From assembly GCA_012515235.1 (NCBI GenBank), contig JAAYYU010000027.1:161647-225646 (forward strand): a stretch of 64,000 nucleotides of DNA. The letters are read 5' to 3'. Every line of letters begins with the position of its first letter. Positions within the stretch are counted from its first letter, which is position 1. Under the pieces are notes generated by a model, which was not told the DNA's origin, ran no database searches, and was given only the letters and a program-made list of their open reading frames with translations. Origin of the DNA: Candidatus Anammoximicrobium sp. (GTDB lineage Bacteria; Planctomycetota; Planctomycetia; Pirellulales; Pirellulaceae). Positions 43,059 to 53,146 of the stretch are shown piece by piece. The position numbers and the translations under genes are program-made.

Positions 43059-45788
43059 ATGAAACAAGGACGTCTCGCGTTGCGGATCCTGGTTCTGGCG
43101 TTGGGCGGCATGCGCCTCGCGGCGGCCGACGAACTGGGCGAAAACCCGTACGAGCCGCAGCAGGATCGGTATGCGACGGAGCTGCTGATCGTCGGCGGCT
43201 CCAGCGGCGGCACGGCGGCGGCGGTCACGGCCGGCCGGCTGGGGATCCCCACGGTTTGGACGCTGCGCGCCGCCCGCGACCTGGGCGGACTGTCGACCAA
43301 CGCGATCAATCCGGACAGCGATCTGCCGATCCGGTACATCGGCGGGCTGGCGCTGGAGTACGATGTCGTGGCCCGTTACACCACCGGCTTCCACGTGGGC
43401 GGGCGGCACAACGGCGAAGGATACTTCTGTCCCCTGTACCACCTGTTCAACTACACGCGGCAACAGGTCGACGCCCTGGATTCGGTCAGGGTGCTGGCGA
43501 ACCTGGTTCCGCTGAGCGTCGAAAAGGATCCGCAGACGAAACGCGTCACGGCCGTGGTGTTCGGTCATCGGCTGCAGCCGAAGCGGAAGATCGTCGTCGA
43601 GCCGCAGGTGACGATCGACGCCGAAATCGAGGGCGACGTGGCCTATCTGGCCGGCGTGAGCATGACACTGCTCCGCGAAGGCCGCGTGGCCAGCGACGAT
43701 CCGACGCGCGATCGCGAGTCCTACGCCGGGAGGATCTTCACGCCCCAGGTCCGCATCCAGTCGTTGGCAGTCGCCGGCGGGCCCTTGCTGCCCGGCTCGA
43801 CGCAAGCGGCCGACGAGCGGCCGGCGACGATGGCCTGGAACGGCTCGATCATCCTGCAGGATTACGGCCAAGGCTCGGCCGACAGCCCGTGGGTGCTCAA
43901 GACCCCGCCGCCCGGTTACGACCCGGCCGAGTTCGCCTGGTGGGAAAAGGGCGTCTATGGCGTTACCCTGGGCGACAACGAACGCCGCTGGAACATCGAC
44001 CATTACCTGTCGACGATCGAGGGCTGGCGGTTGCCGGACGGACGGCACGTGCTGGAGTCGATGGACGTGAACGATCGCGAATGCAACGAGAAAGCCCATT
44101 TGGCGCACGTGATCCGCGGCCTGTGGCACTTGCAGCACACGCGGGGCCAATACCGCTACGGCATTCCGGAACTCGATTTCCGGGAGGGTGTCGCGCCGAA
44201 GTATCGGCTGAGCGATTTCGGCACGGCCACGAACGCGGGCGATGCGCCGCTGCCGGGTTTGATCTATATGCGCGAAGGGCGGCGGATGGTCAACGACCAC
44301 GTGTTTGGCGGCCGGCTGATCGAGGACGACGGCTCGGGGCGGCCAATCCAGAAATCGTACTGGCATCCGCGGGCCGCCTACTTCAACGCGATGCTGGTGG
44401 ACATCCACGGGGTTCACCGGGAGACGGTGCCGGGCAGCGGTCCGGAGGGCATGCAGTTGCTGCGGCTGGCCGGGCATCCGAACTTCGGCGTGCCGTGCAT
44501 TCCCTGCGACGTGTTTTTGCCGCGGGCGAGCGAGGCTACAGGCTTGCTGGTAGCGGCGGCCGGGGCCTACACGCACCAGGCCTACGCCGCGTTTCCACGG
44601 ATGGAGACCGGCCGGATCGCCCAGGGGCACGCCTGTGCCGTCGCCGCCCAGATCGCCCTGCAAGAGAGAACGGCGCCGCACCGGGTCGACGCGCGCAAGG
44701 TGCAGATCCGCAACTTGTCGCTGCACGGCCAGTCGCTGGTGTATCTGGAGGACACGATCCCCGGCACGGCGTGGCAGCTGGTCGATCAGATGCTCGGTTG
44801 CCGCCGCGTGCCGGAGCGGAACGACCAAGGCGTCTTTCAACGCGAGGAGTTCGTGACGGTCGCGGAGGCCCGCGTGTACCTGGAGCGTCTGCTGCGTGAT
44901 TACTGCGACGAACCGGCTCCGCCGCCGCAACTGGACGCCGCGCTGGCCGCGCTCGGCCCGGCGTCGGATGCGGCGGTAACCCGCGGCCAGTTGCTGGCAG
45001 CCCTGACGCGGGCCGCAGGACTGAGCGTGCCGGCTGCCGCTCCGCCGCCAGCGGCGGATGTACCTGCCGACAGCGAACTGGGCCGCCAGCTGGCCGCCTG
45101 GATTCAGGCCGGCTGGATCGCAGCCGGCGCTCGCCAGCGTTTCCAGCCGGACCAGCCTGTGCCGTTCAGCGAGTTCAAGCGGCACGCGTATCACGCCTTC
45201 TTCGGCCGCTTGGCACCGGAGACCGTGCGTGCGGTGGACTGTCGGCCGTGGCTGGCTCACGACACCTTTAACCGGCCGGACGGACCCTTGCCGCAACTGG
45301 CCGGAGGCCTGCCGATCAGCGGCACGGGGCGGTGGAAGATCGAAGCCGGCCAGTTGCGGCCGGAGCGCGACTCGGGCACCGATTATCTGCTGACGGACAC
45401 GGGGCAAGCCGATGTGGAGGCGGCCGTCGACGTGTTCCTGGAACAAACTCAAAACGCGGCCGCCGCCGGGCTGGCGGTCCGGGGCACGGACGCGCAGAAT
45501 ATGGAACGCTTCCTGCTGCAAGCCGAAGGCCCCGCGGTGCACGTGCGGATCGACACGCTGGTCAACGGCCGGCACGTGGACGAAGTACGTCAGGTCTGGC
45601 CCACGCTGCGACGCGGCTTTACGCTGCGACTGGCCGCCAGCGGCGACGAATTGACGTACTCTATCGATGGCCGAGAGGTTTACCGGCAACGGCGGGCGCC
45701 GCGTGCCGGGGCCACGCTGGTCGGACTGCTCAACGGCGGCGGCGAGGCGAGCCGGTTCGACAACCTGGAAGTCCGAGCCGTCCCGTAA
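43059..45788 (+). CDS. Secreted FAD-dependent oxidoreductase with C-terminal lectin-like domain
   Basis: A 909-residue protein. ATG at 43059 starts a signal peptide (RLALRILVLALGGMRLAAADE). Residues 40-600 are the FAD_oxidored family common in planctomycetes: LLIVGGSSGGTAAAVTAGRLG is the dinucleotide-binding motif and RDLGGLSTNAINPDSD the second conserved block. The last part (about 730-909) resembles a concanavalin-like/DUF1080-type domain (GTGRWKIEAGQL, LTYSIDGREVYRQRR). Probably acts on glycans in the periplasm. It begins a plus-strand pair with the DUF4838 gene 74 bp downstream. Confidence 0.87.
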   Translation: MKQGRLALRILVLALGGMRLAAADELGENPYEPQQDRYATELLIVGGSSGGTAAAVTAGRLGIPTVWTLRAARDLGGLSTNAINPDSDLPIRYIGGLALEYDVVARYTTGFHVGGRHNGEGYFCPLYHLFNYTRQQVDALDSVRVLANLVPLSVEKDPQTKRVTAVVFGHRLQPKRKIVVEPQVTIDAEIEGDVAYLAGVSMTLLREGRVASDDPTRDRESYAGRIFTPQVRIQSLAVAGGPLLPGSTQAADERPATMAWNGSIILQDYGQGSADSPWVLKTPPPGYDPAEFAWWEKGVYGVTLGDNERRWNIDHYLSTIEGWRLPDGRHVLESMDVNDRECNEKAHLAHVIRGLWHLQHTRGQYRYGIPELDFREGVAPKYRLSDFGTATNAGDAPLPGLIYMREGRRMVNDHVFGGRLIEDDGSGRPIQKSYWHPRAAYFNAMLVDIHGVHRETVPGSGPEGMQLLRLAGHPNFGVPCIPCDVFLPRASEATGLLVAAAGAYTHQAYAAFPRMETGRIAQGHACAVAAQIALQERTAPHRVDARKVQIRNLSLHGQSLVYLEDTIPGTAWQLVDQMLGCRRVPERNDQGVFQREEFVTVAEARVYLERLLRDYCDEPAPPPQLDAALAALGPASDAAVTRGQLLAALTRAAGLSVPAAAPPPAADVPADSELGRQLAAWIQAGWIAAGARQRFQPDQPVPFSEFKRHAYHAFFGRLAPETVRAVDCRPWLAHDTFNRPDGPLPQLAGGLPISGTGRWKIEAGQLRPERDSGTDYLLTDTGQADVEAAVDVFLEQTQNAAAAGLAVRGTDAQNMERFLLQAEGPAVHVRIDTLVNGRHVDEVRQVWPTLRRGFTLRLAASGDELTYSIDGREVYRQRRAPRAGATLVGLLNGGGEASRFDNLEVRAVP

Positions 45789-45862
45789 CGCGGCGGCCGT
45801 CATTTTGCGAACGCCGCCAAATCACTGCGGAATCCAACATCCTCTGTTGCAGGGTCACACTG

Positions 45863-48373
45863 ATGTCCATGCGAGATTCGCGCCGTCTGTCCTTGGCCTT
45901 GGGCTTGCTGTCGGCCGTTGCGGCCGCGGCGGAACCGGTCTCAATCGCCCGCGAGGGGGCTGCCCAGCAGGCGATTGTGGTCGCCGCGGAGGCCGCGGAT
46001 TCCGTCCGGAAATCGGCAGCGACGCTGGCGGAGTACTTGCAGCGGATCTGCGGCGCCAAGTTCGAGGTGAGGACCGGCGACGGCAGCAGTGGCCTCGCGT
46101 TGGGGCTGGCCGCCCACTTTCCGTCGCTTCCGTTGAACGAAGGCTGGCTCAAGCCGGGGCCGTTCCAGCGGGAGCGGTACCTGCTGCGTTCGCACGCCCG
46201 CGGATTGTACGTCGTCGGGGCCACCGAGTTGGCGCTGGAACACGCCGTCTGGGACTTGTTGTACCGTGTCGGCTATCGCCAGTTTTTCCCCGGCCGGACT
46301 TGGGAAGTGATTCCGGAGATCCGCGATTTGAGCATGGCGGTCGACGTGGAACAAACGCCCGACTATCACAGCCGCCGCATCTGGTACGGTTTCGGCGCGT
46401 GGGACTATGCGGACGAGCCCTACCGCCAGTGGTGCAGCCGGAACCGCACCGTGTCGGCCCTGGCGCTCAGCACCGGCCATGCCTACGGCGGCATCGCCTC
46501 GGCGAAGCGGGCGGAGTTTGCCCGGCACCCCGAGTACTTTGCCCTGGTCGACGGAAAACGCCAGAGCGGGCAGCCGAACGCCAAATTCTGCATCAGCAAT
46601 CCCGGTTTGCGCAAGCTGGTGGTCCAGTATGCCAACGAGTACTTCGACAAGAACCCGGACGCCGACAGCGTGTCGGTCGATCCCAGCGACGGCGGCGGCT
46701 GGTGCGAGTGCGAAGCGTGCGCCCGCTTGGGCAGCGTCAGCGACCGGGCCGTGACGCTGGCCAACGACGTCGCGGAAGCGGTTGGCCCGCGCGGAAAACT
46801 GGTGGGCATGTATGCCTACAACTATCACTCGCCACCGCCCGCGATCCGCGTCCACCCGCAGGCAGTCATCAGCGTGGCGACCGCCTTCCTCAAGGGCGGG
46901 CTGACCGTGGAACAGATCCTCGCCGGCTGGTCGGCCCAGGGCGCGACGCTGGGCGTCCGCGAATACTACAGCGTCAACACCTGGGACCGCGACCTGCCCG
47001 GCCGCGCCCGCGGCTCGAATCTGGCTTACCTGGCCCGGACCATCCCGGACTTCCACGCTTGGGGCGCCCGCTTTTTGTCCGCCGAGTCCAGCGACAACTG
47101 GGGGCCCAACGGCCTGGGCTACTACGTCGCCTCCCGCATCCTCTGGGACCTGGACGAGGCCCGCCGGGTCCCGGAACTGGTGGACGACTTTCTGCGGCGG
47201 GCGTTCGGTCCGGCGCGCGAGCCGATGGCCGAGTTCTACCGGCAACTGGACGGCGCGCAGCCGCATCTGGTGTACGACGACCAGGTGGGCCGGATGTACC
47301 GGGCCCTGGCGGACGCGAAGCGGAAGGCGGACCGGCCGGAGATCCAAGCCCGACTCGACCAGTTGCTGCTGTACACCCGCTACGCCGATCTGTACGACCG
47401 TTATGCCCAGGCGGAGGGCGCGGCGCGGCAAGCGGCGTTCGAGGCCCTGATCCGCCACGCCTACCGGATGCGGACCACGATGATGGTCCACGCCAAGGCC
47501 CTGTACCGCGATCTGGCGGCGCGGGACAAGCGGGTGTCGATCCCGGCCGAGGCGCAGTGGAACGTGGCCGAGGGCCGCAACCCGTGGAAGTCCAGCGAGC
47601 CCTTCACGCCCGCGGAGTTAAGCCAGTTTCTGGAGGACGGAATCGCCGCGCGCCCGCTGGTCCAATTGGACTTCGAGCCGGTCCCCTTCAGCGACGACTT
47701 GGCGCCCGCCCGCGCGCTGAACCTGCCGGCCGTCAAACCTGGCGAACTGGGCGCGGGCCGCGGGGAACAAACCTTCTTCGCCTGGATCGACGACCCCCGT
47801 AGGCCGCTGGAATTGAAGATCACCGGCGGCCTGATCGCCCATTACCGGGACCGCGGCAACGTGCGGATCGAGTTGTGGAAAGTGGGCGGGCCGAGCGCGA
47901 CCGGCGAGCGGGAAACGAAGGTCGCGCACGACGCCAGCGTCCCGCCCGACGGCCAGGAGCACACCGTGCGGCTCGCCGCGCGCGACCGCGGCTTGCACAG
48001 ACTCACGGTGAACGACGGCCACGACATGACGCGCGTAGCCTGGGCGCCGGGCACGCCCATCTCGTTGCGGTCGAGCCTGGAAGAACCGTTGAACCTCAGT
48101 GGCCGCTGGTCCTTGTACTTCTACGTCCCGCAGGACACCCAGGTCGTCGGCCTGTTCGGCGGCGGCACCGGACAGATCCTGGATCCGGATGGCAAATCCG
48201 CCTTCGTCCTGGACCGGCGCAAACCGGGATACTACCGTTTTCCCGTGCCGCCCGGCCAGGCCGGCAAGCTCTGGAAAATCCAACAAGCCAGCGGCCCCGT
48301 CCGATTGCTCACGGTGCCGCCCTACCTGGCCCGCAGCGCCGCCGAACTGCTGCTGCCCCAAGAAGTCCGCTGA
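45863..48373 (+). CDS. Secreted DUF4838 domain protein
   Basis: An 836-residue exported protein with a signal peptide at about residues 1-24. Residues 30-135 resemble the N-terminal domain of alpha-glucuronidase/hexosaminidase-type enzymes (AATLAEYLQRICGAKFEVRTG, GLYVVGATELALEHAVWDLLYRVGYRQFFPG). Residues 140-520 carry the DUF4838 barrel with DSVSVDPSDGGGWCECEAC and VGMYAYNYHSPPP. The C-terminal part is beta-rich. Known relatives sit in polysaccharide-utilisation clusters; activity is unproven. ATG at 45863, with an alternative ATG at 45869. Confidence 0.88.
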   Translation: MSMRDSRRLSLALGLLSAVAAAAEPVSIAREGAAQQAIVVAAEAADSVRKSAATLAEYLQRICGAKFEVRTGDGSSGLALGLAAHFPSLPLNEGWLKPGPFQRERYLLRSHARGLYVVGATELALEHAVWDLLYRVGYRQFFPGRTWEVIPEIRDLSMAVDVEQTPDYHSRRIWYGFGAWDYADEPYRQWCSRNRTVSALALSTGHAYGGIASAKRAEFARHPEYFALVDGKRQSGQPNAKFCISNPGLRKLVVQYANEYFDKNPDADSVSVDPSDGGGWCECEACARLGSVSDRAVTLANDVAEAVGPRGKLVGMYAYNYHSPPPAIRVHPQAVISVATAFLKGGLTVEQILAGWSAQGATLGVREYYSVNTWDRDLPGRARGSNLAYLARTIPDFHAWGARFLSAESSDNWGPNGLGYYVASRILWDLDEARRVPELVDDFLRRAFGPAREPMAEFYRQLDGAQPHLVYDDQVGRMYRALADAKRKADRPEIQARLDQLLLYTRYADLYDRYAQAEGAARQAAFEALIRHAYRMRTTMMVHAKALYRDLAARDKRVSIPAEAQWNVAEGRNPWKSSEPFTPAELSQFLEDGIAARPLVQLDFEPVPFSDDLAPARALNLPAVKPGELGAGRGEQTFFAWIDDPRRPLELKITGGLIAHYRDRGNVRIELWKVGGPSATGERETKVAHDASVPPDGQEHTVRLAARDRGLHRLTVNDGHDMTRVAWAPGTPISLRSSLEEPLNLSGRWSLYFYVPQDTQVVGLFGGGTGQILDPDGKSAFVLDRRKPGYYRFPVPPGQAGKLWKIQQASGPVRLLTVPPYLARSAAELLLPQEVR

Positions 48374-48454
48374 AGCCTGTCAGCTCTCGACGGAGGAGGA
48401 CGGCAAGCGGCCGCGCGCCCGTCGGGAACTGCCTGCCATCGACCGGCCCGCCGG

Positions 48455-49750
48455 TCAGCCGGCATCATGGTCTTCGCCGGCCGGATGTTTTTCGGGAGCC
48501 GCAGCGCCGACGCGCTTGGCCAGGATCGCGGCGACCTTCTTCTTGATGGGCGTGATGAGCAGCGCCGCCGCCTGGTCGCCGCGGAGGTGCAGTTGTTTGC
48601 GCACCTCTTCGGGATCGATCTTGACGCCGCGTTTCTTCACTTCCAGATTCCCGATGCCCCGTTCTCGCACGGCATCTCGCAAGTGCTTCGGATCCAAGGG
48701 CAGGACCTCCGTCACCTCGAAGCACGCCAGGACGGGATCGGACAGCAGCCGGTCGCCCGTCAAGTAGGCGATGCCGGGCGAGACGCTGTGGAGGCTGTGC
48801 GCGTCCGCCAGAATCCCGGTCAGACCGGCCGCCAGGACGGCCGCATGAGGCTCGTACACATACCGCCCCAGGCTGGCGGCCGGAGGAACCTCCAAGTCGG
48901 CGTTTCCGCTGATCGTCCTGGGCTCGGCCGAGCCCGCCGCGAAGACGGTCGCCGTGCGCCGTCCCGGATAACGCGCCAGGTCACGAAACCAGACCATTTG
49001 TTGCCGGCACTCGCCCCGGCTTCCAAGCCACTCGAATTCAGCCGTTTGCCGCCAGGCTTCGGGCAGTTCGGCTGCCGGGGCCAGTTTCAGTGCCGCGTTC
49101 GGGTTTCGGGACAGCAATCGTTCGAGCGCCGCCAAATCCGGCTCGTGAACTTCGACGCGCGTCGTCCGTTTGCCTTGCGGACGGCGATCCGGGTCGATGT
49201 GCCAGGCAGCAAAAGCTTCCACGCACGACACGCACGCATCGGCCAGCCGCACCTCCGCGTTGGCGAGGCCGACCGCCTGGCAGTTCGCCTCTGCCAGCAC
49301 CCAGGCCACCGGATCGCGGTCGATGCCGACGACCGGCCCGTGGTGGGCCATCGCCATCAGGTCGCCGCCGATCCCGCAACACAGATCCGCCCGACGTTCG
49401 CCCGCCGCCAGCCGCCGGGCCTTGTAGGCGGCGATCGTCTCGTCCGTGGCTTGCTCCAGCAGTTGACGCGTAAAGAACATCCGGTCGGCACGCTGGAACT
49501 TGACCCGCGCTCGGCGGCGCAATTCCGTTTGGGCGATCACCAGATGCGTTCGCGTCGGGCCCAGGTCCTTGCGCAGAGCCAGCGTCAACTGGACGAGCGA
49601 CTTGTCGTTCGTGCCGGCAGCGATCTCCAGCCAGCGTTCGGCCTCCGGACTTACCAGCCAGCGGTAGTCCTCGATGCCCGTTGTGTGCCAGTCCGAAGAA
49701 TCACCCGGTGGCCTTGCGTTGGACGGCTTGCCGGGGATGATAGGAGTCAT
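48455..49750 (-). CDS. SAM-dependent methyltransferase with THUMP-like domain
   Basis: A 431-residue cytoplasmic protein. The methyltransferase motif I is ADLCCGIGGDLMAMA (about residues 121-135), followed by VVGIDRDP (about 139-146). The C-terminal segment (LRDAVRERGIGNLEVKKRGVKIDPEEVRKQLHLRG) is the THUMP-like signature seen in this actinobacterial/planctomycete family, so an RNA substrate is plausible. Its ATG at 49750 shares bases with the ATG of the divergent gene. Confidence 0.88.
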   Translation of the reverse strand: MTPIIPGKPSNARPPGDSSDWHTTGIEDYRWLVSPEAERWLEIAAGTNDKSLVQLTLALRKDLGPTRTHLVIAQTELRRRARVKFQRADRMFFTRQLLEQATDETIAAYKARRLAAGERRADLCCGIGGDLMAMAHHGPVVGIDRDPVAWVLAEANCQAVGLANAEVRLADACVSCVEAFAAWHIDPDRRPQGKRTTRVEVHEPDLAALERLLSRNPNAALKLAPAAELPEAWRQTAEFEWLGSRGECRQQMVWFRDLARYPGRRTATVFAAGSAEPRTISGNADLEVPPAASLGRYVYEPHAAVLAAGLTGILADAHSLHSVSPGIAYLTGDRLLSDPVLACFEVTEVLPLDPKHLRDAVRERGIGNLEVKKRGVKIDPEEVRKQLHLRGDQAAALLITPIKKKVAAILAKRVGAAAPEKHPAGEDHDAG

Positions 49751-50165
49751 GTCCCAACCAATCGATATCCTGGGCCTGTATTTGCATTTGGCTCAGGCCA
49801 GTGAAAAAAGACAGCGGCCGCATGTTCGGGATCGGCTCCTGGTCGTGGCCGCCGCCAGTGCTGCGAGAATAAAACTGTTCCGAGTATCCAAGTATTGTAG
49901 ACACAAGATTCTGCAACACAATCCGAGGCACGTCATTGGACGCTGGGAAAACCTCGCGGACGCCTTGGACGACGCGGATTTTTTGTCGGTGCTGAAGAGC
50001 ATTCAGCGGCGCTATCCGCAGGAAAAAGCCGAGCGGCTGTTGGCAAACCTGGGCATCGAGCGGGGCCGGGAACGGGATGCCTATTACGATGATGAGGAAT
50101 ATGCAGCGGCGTTGCTTGGCACCACGCCGGATGAATTGGAGCGGTTATTCGGGCCAAGACCCTAG
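49749..50165 (+). CDS. Hypothetical protein
   Basis: A 138-residue soluble protein starting at ATG 49749 with GGAG just two bases upstream of the codon. The sequence is helical and basic in the first half (ASEKRQRPHVRDRLLVVAAASAARIKLFRVSKYCRHKIL) and acidic at the end (YYDDEEYAAALLGTTPDELERLFG). No family recognised. The start codon overlaps that of the divergent methyltransferase within CATG (49748-49751). Confidence 0.72.
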   Translation: MSQPIDILGLYLHLAQASEKRQRPHVRDRLLVVAAASAARIKLFRVSKYCRHKILQHNPRHVIGRWENLADALDDADFLSVLKSIQRRYPQEKAERLLANLGIERGRERDAYYDDEEYAAALLGTTPDELERLFGPRP

Positions 50166-50169
50166 CCGT

Positions 50170-50287
50170 CCGTTGAAAACGGGGGACAGAAAGAAGGAAG
50201 GACGGGGACAGACGACTCGCAGCGATCGTTCTTCCTGGCGTTCCTCCGGCGCGGCTCGGAGCCGGTCCCTTTTTTCATCAGGCTGCC
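50170..50287 (+). repeat. Dispersed intergenic repeat, copy D
   Basis: It begins with a degenerate end (CGTTGAAAACGGGGGACAG), then GACTCGCAGCGATCGTTCTTCCTGG split over the body, CGGCTCGGAGCC, and closes with TTTTTTCATCAGGCTG. Same order and orientation as copies A and C. Confidence 0.7.
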
Positions 50288-50326
50288 GGGCAGGACGCAA
50301 TAGCCGGGCAGGACGCGATAGCCGGG
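50285..50326. repeat. 18-bp tandem repeat
   Basis: GCCGGGCAGGACGC plus ATA-type ending is repeated twice with a partial third copy, between the dispersed repeat and the terminator. Confidence 0.6.
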
Positions 50327-50340
50327 CCCGCCGTCCGAGA

Positions 50341-50368
50341 AGCCCGGCCTGTTCGGACAGGCCGGGCT
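50341..50368. terminator. Terminator between convergent hypothetical gene and adk
   Basis: An 11-bp perfect stem AGCCCGGCCTG / CAGGCCGGGCT with a 6-nt loop, then GTTTCTG on the plus side. It lies 50 bp beyond the stop of adk and about 175 bp beyond the plus-strand gene, so it may serve both. Confidence 0.7.
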
Positions 50369-50418
50369 GTTTCTGAGGCCCGAGCGTGCTTAGCACACCG
50401 CCACGACTGCGCCGCCGA

Positions 50419-51051
50419 TCACGCCAATCCCAGGGCCTGGAACGTACGTTGGGTGATGTCTTGGGGATCGCCCACTCCGTCGACTCGCCGGAGCAATCCC
50501 TGGGCGTCGTAAAATGGGATGATCGGCGCCGTTTCGCCGTGGTATTTCTTCAATCGGGCCCGGCAGGCTTCCTCCGTGTCGTCGGAACGTTGCACGACGC
50601 GGGCGGCGACGTCCGCGGGCGGCGGGTTGAATTTTGTATGGTAGATGGTATGGGTGACCGGGTCCTGGCGTCGTCCCGTGATCCGCTCGACGATCAACTC
50701 GTCCGGCACTTCGATCACCACGACGGCATCCAAGGCGACGTTGGCGGACGTCAGCGCCTGGGCCAGCGCCTCGGCTTGCGGCCGGGTGCGGGGAAACCCG
50801 TCCAGGATGAAGCCCTGGGCGCAGTCCGCCTGCTGGAGCCTCTCGACCACAATAGGGATTACCAGATCGTCCGTGACCAGCCCGCCGGCTTTCATAAAGC
50901 CTTCGGCCTTTCGTCCCAATTCCGTACCCTGCTTGACCGCTTCGCGGAGCATGTCGCCGGTCGAAAGATGCGGCACGTGCAACCGCTCGATCAGTTTCGC
51001 TGCCTGGGTCCCTTTGCCGGCCCCTGGAGGGCCCACCAGAATCAATCGCAT
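50419..51051 (-). CDS. adk: Adenylate kinase
   Basis: A 210-residue enzyme interconverting ATP + AMP and 2 ADP. P-loop GPPGAGKGT at residues 7-15, NMP-binding LSTGDMLREAV, the DGFPRT motif near residue 85, and a LID domain with GRRQDPVTHTIYHTKFNPP, which is long and lacks the four zinc-binding Cys of Gram-positive forms. ATG at 51051 follows GAGGAGG. It lies 113 bp after the UbiB-type kinase gene on the same strand. Confidence 0.97.
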   Translation of the reverse strand: MRLILVGPPGAGKGTQAAKLIERLHVPHLSTGDMLREAVKQGTELGRKAEGFMKAGGLVTDDLVIPIVVERLQQADCAQGFILDGFPRTRPQAEALAQALTSANVALDAVVVIEVPDELIVERITGRRQDPVTHTIYHTKFNPPPADVAARVVQRSDDTEEACRARLKKYHGETAPIIPFYDAQGLLRRVDGVGDPQDITQRTFQALGLA

Positions 51052-51164
51052 CGCCAAGTCCTCCTCACGCGGCTGCGCCGCAACCATAGAGATTTTTTAC
51101 CGTCCGCGATTCTAGCCGTTTTGCGGCGGGACTCGTAGGTGCCTTGCCGAGATTTGGCTCCGGC

Positions 51165-52853
51165 TCAATCCTTGCTGTCCAAGTGGCCCGACTTGCCGAT
51201 GGCCCGCAGCAGGCGCAGGCCCATCAGGATGCTGACCAGGCAGCCGCTGAGGCCCAGAATGGAGATCTGGTGAAAGCCCAGGTAGGTGTGGGTGGGAAAC
51301 AGGAGCGGGGGCACCTTGTTGCTGAGCACCCAGGCCGAGCCCAAAAACAGGGCGCTGGTGAGCAGTCCCAGCACCAGACGGTTGACGGACGGTTCCAGCG
51401 CCCGGTGGTACAGGTGCACGTCGAACTTGCCCGCCTGGATCTGCTCCAGGATCTCGGTCAGACGGCGCGGGAGGATCTCCGCGAGCCGCTCGGCTTCGAC
51501 GTAGAACCGCATGAATTTCCGCAACTGCCGCTGCGGTGAAAGCCGCCGCAGCAGCAACCGCCGGTGCAGAGGCTGGAGCAACTCAATCAGGCTGAAGCTG
51601 GGGCTGAGCAGCTTGCCGGTGCCCTCCAAGGTCACCAGCGTCTTGAGCAGCATGGCGACCTGCGGAGGCAGCTTGATCTTGTAGCCGTGGATAATTTGCG
51701 TCATGTCGCTGAGCGCCGGGCCCAGTTGCAGGTGCTCCAACGGCTGCGACGCGTAATCACCCAGAAAGTCGGCCACGTCGGCGGCCAGGGCCCGTTCGTC
51801 CAGGTCCGCCGGCGACTCGCCGATGCGCACGATGACGCTTGTCAGCAGCGGCACGTCGCGGCTGGTAATCGCCAGGAGCATCTCTTCGATGTCCTCGCGG
51901 AGCCGTTCTTCAAGGCGGCCGACCATGCCGAAATCCAGCAACCCGATGCAGTTGCCGGGCAGGAGCAGGAGGTTCCCTGGATGCGGATCCGCGTGGTAAA
52001 AGCCTTGCTCGAAAATCATGTCCAGGTACAGCTTGGCGCCGCGGCGGGCCACCTCCTCCAAGTCGAACCCTTCGGCCAGCAGACGCGGTTTTTCTTCGAG
52101 TTTGATGCCCTCCACGCGCTCCATCGTCAGCACGCGCGCCGTGCAATACTCGGTGTAGGGTTGCGGAATATGCACCGTGGGGTCGTCTTTGTAGCGGGCG
52201 CTGAACTGCTGCAGATTGCGCTCTTCGCGGCCGAAATCCAATTCCCGCCGCAGCACGCGGCCCATCTCGGCGACCGTCGCGGAAGGGCGATACGCGGCCA
52301 GTTCCGGAACGCGTTCGGCCAGCAGGGCCAACCCGGTCAGCACATCCAGGTCTTCGCGCACCGTGTTTTCAATCCCGGCATGTTGCACCTTGACCACGAC
52401 GTTCTCGCCCGTCACCAGGCGCGCGGCGTGGATCTGGCCGATGGACGCGGAGGCCAGCGCGGTCCCGTCGAATTCGGCGAACAGTTCGTCGACGGGCTGT
52501 CCCAACTCCTCTTCGATCAACGTGGACACCAGGTCCGGCGGATCGGCGGGCACGTCGGCCTGCAGTTGCTTCAGTTCCTCCGCCAGTTGCACGCCGACCA
52601 GGTCTGGGCGAGTGCTCAGCAGTTGGCCGAGTTTGATGAACGTGGGCCCCAGTTCGGTCAGCGCCAGCCGGATCCGTTTCTCCGGCGTGTGCCGCGCCAG
52701 CGCCTCCCCCTCCCGGTCCTTCAACCGGTCCTTGACAAAGTCGATGTTCAGGCGGCTGATCCAGTCGGCCAAACCGTACTTGCTGAGCACCGACAGGATT
52801 TCGGTCCAGCGTTTGACGTTCCGGTAGATGTGGGGAATCGTTGTGATTCGCAT
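51165..52853 (-). CDS. ABC1/UbiB-family protein kinase-like protein
   Basis: A 562-residue protein of the AarF/UbiB/ABC1 family. The Ala-rich loop ASASIGQIHAA (about residues 132-142), the Lys in VVVKVQHAG, the catalytic loop FYHADPHPGN and metal-binding LLDFGMVG are all present, as is the N-terminal KxGQ motif FIKLGQLLSTR. Two membrane helices close the protein (about residues 497-515 and 528-548). UbiB proteins support quinone synthesis or lipid handling; the specific role here is inferred only from the family. Confidence 0.93.
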   Translation of the reverse strand: MRITTIPHIYRNVKRWTEILSVLSKYGLADWISRLNIDFVKDRLKDREGEALARHTPEKRIRLALTELGPTFIKLGQLLSTRPDLVGVQLAEELKQLQADVPADPPDLVSTLIEEELGQPVDELFAEFDGTALASASIGQIHAARLVTGENVVVKVQHAGIENTVREDLDVLTGLALLAERVPELAAYRPSATVAEMGRVLRRELDFGREERNLQQFSARYKDDPTVHIPQPYTEYCTARVLTMERVEGIKLEEKPRLLAEGFDLEEVARRGAKLYLDMIFEQGFYHADPHPGNLLLLPGNCIGLLDFGMVGRLEERLREDIEEMLLAITSRDVPLLTSVIVRIGESPADLDERALAADVADFLGDYASQPLEHLQLGPALSDMTQIIHGYKIKLPPQVAMLLKTLVTLEGTGKLLSPSFSLIELLQPLHRRLLLRRLSPQRQLRKFMRFYVEAERLAEILPRRLTEILEQIQAGKFDVHLYHRALEPSVNRLVLGLLTSALFLGSAWVLSNKVPPLLFPTHTYLGFHQISILGLSGCLVSILMGLRLLRAIGKSGHLDSKD

Positions 52854-53146
52854 CGTCTGCTAGCACTGTCGGGGCCTGCGCCGGTGGATCCGGCCTGCCG
52901 GTCTGCTTCCATTCTAATTGCCGGGGCCTGGGCGGGGCACGGGTCTGGACGCGCGCCGCGGGGAAAAGTCGGCCCTTGGCCCTGCGGGCGTCGCAAATCC
53001 GACGGGACCAGCACGGCCGGCACCCCGCATTCGCCTTGACGCCTTGCGCCGATCTTGCGACACTCTGCCGCCCGACGCTTGAAGACGGTTCCGTACTCGG
53101 CTGCCGCGGGCCAGGGGTCGCCTGTTTTTTGAGGGTGGAGTTGGTT

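Noticed and set aside
43020..45803. Very long minus-strand open frame opposite the FAD oxidoreductase
   Set aside because: It is the antisense of a high-GC coding gene. Its translation is rich in Arg/Gln/Val without family motifs, while the plus strand has clear FAD motifs and a signal peptide.
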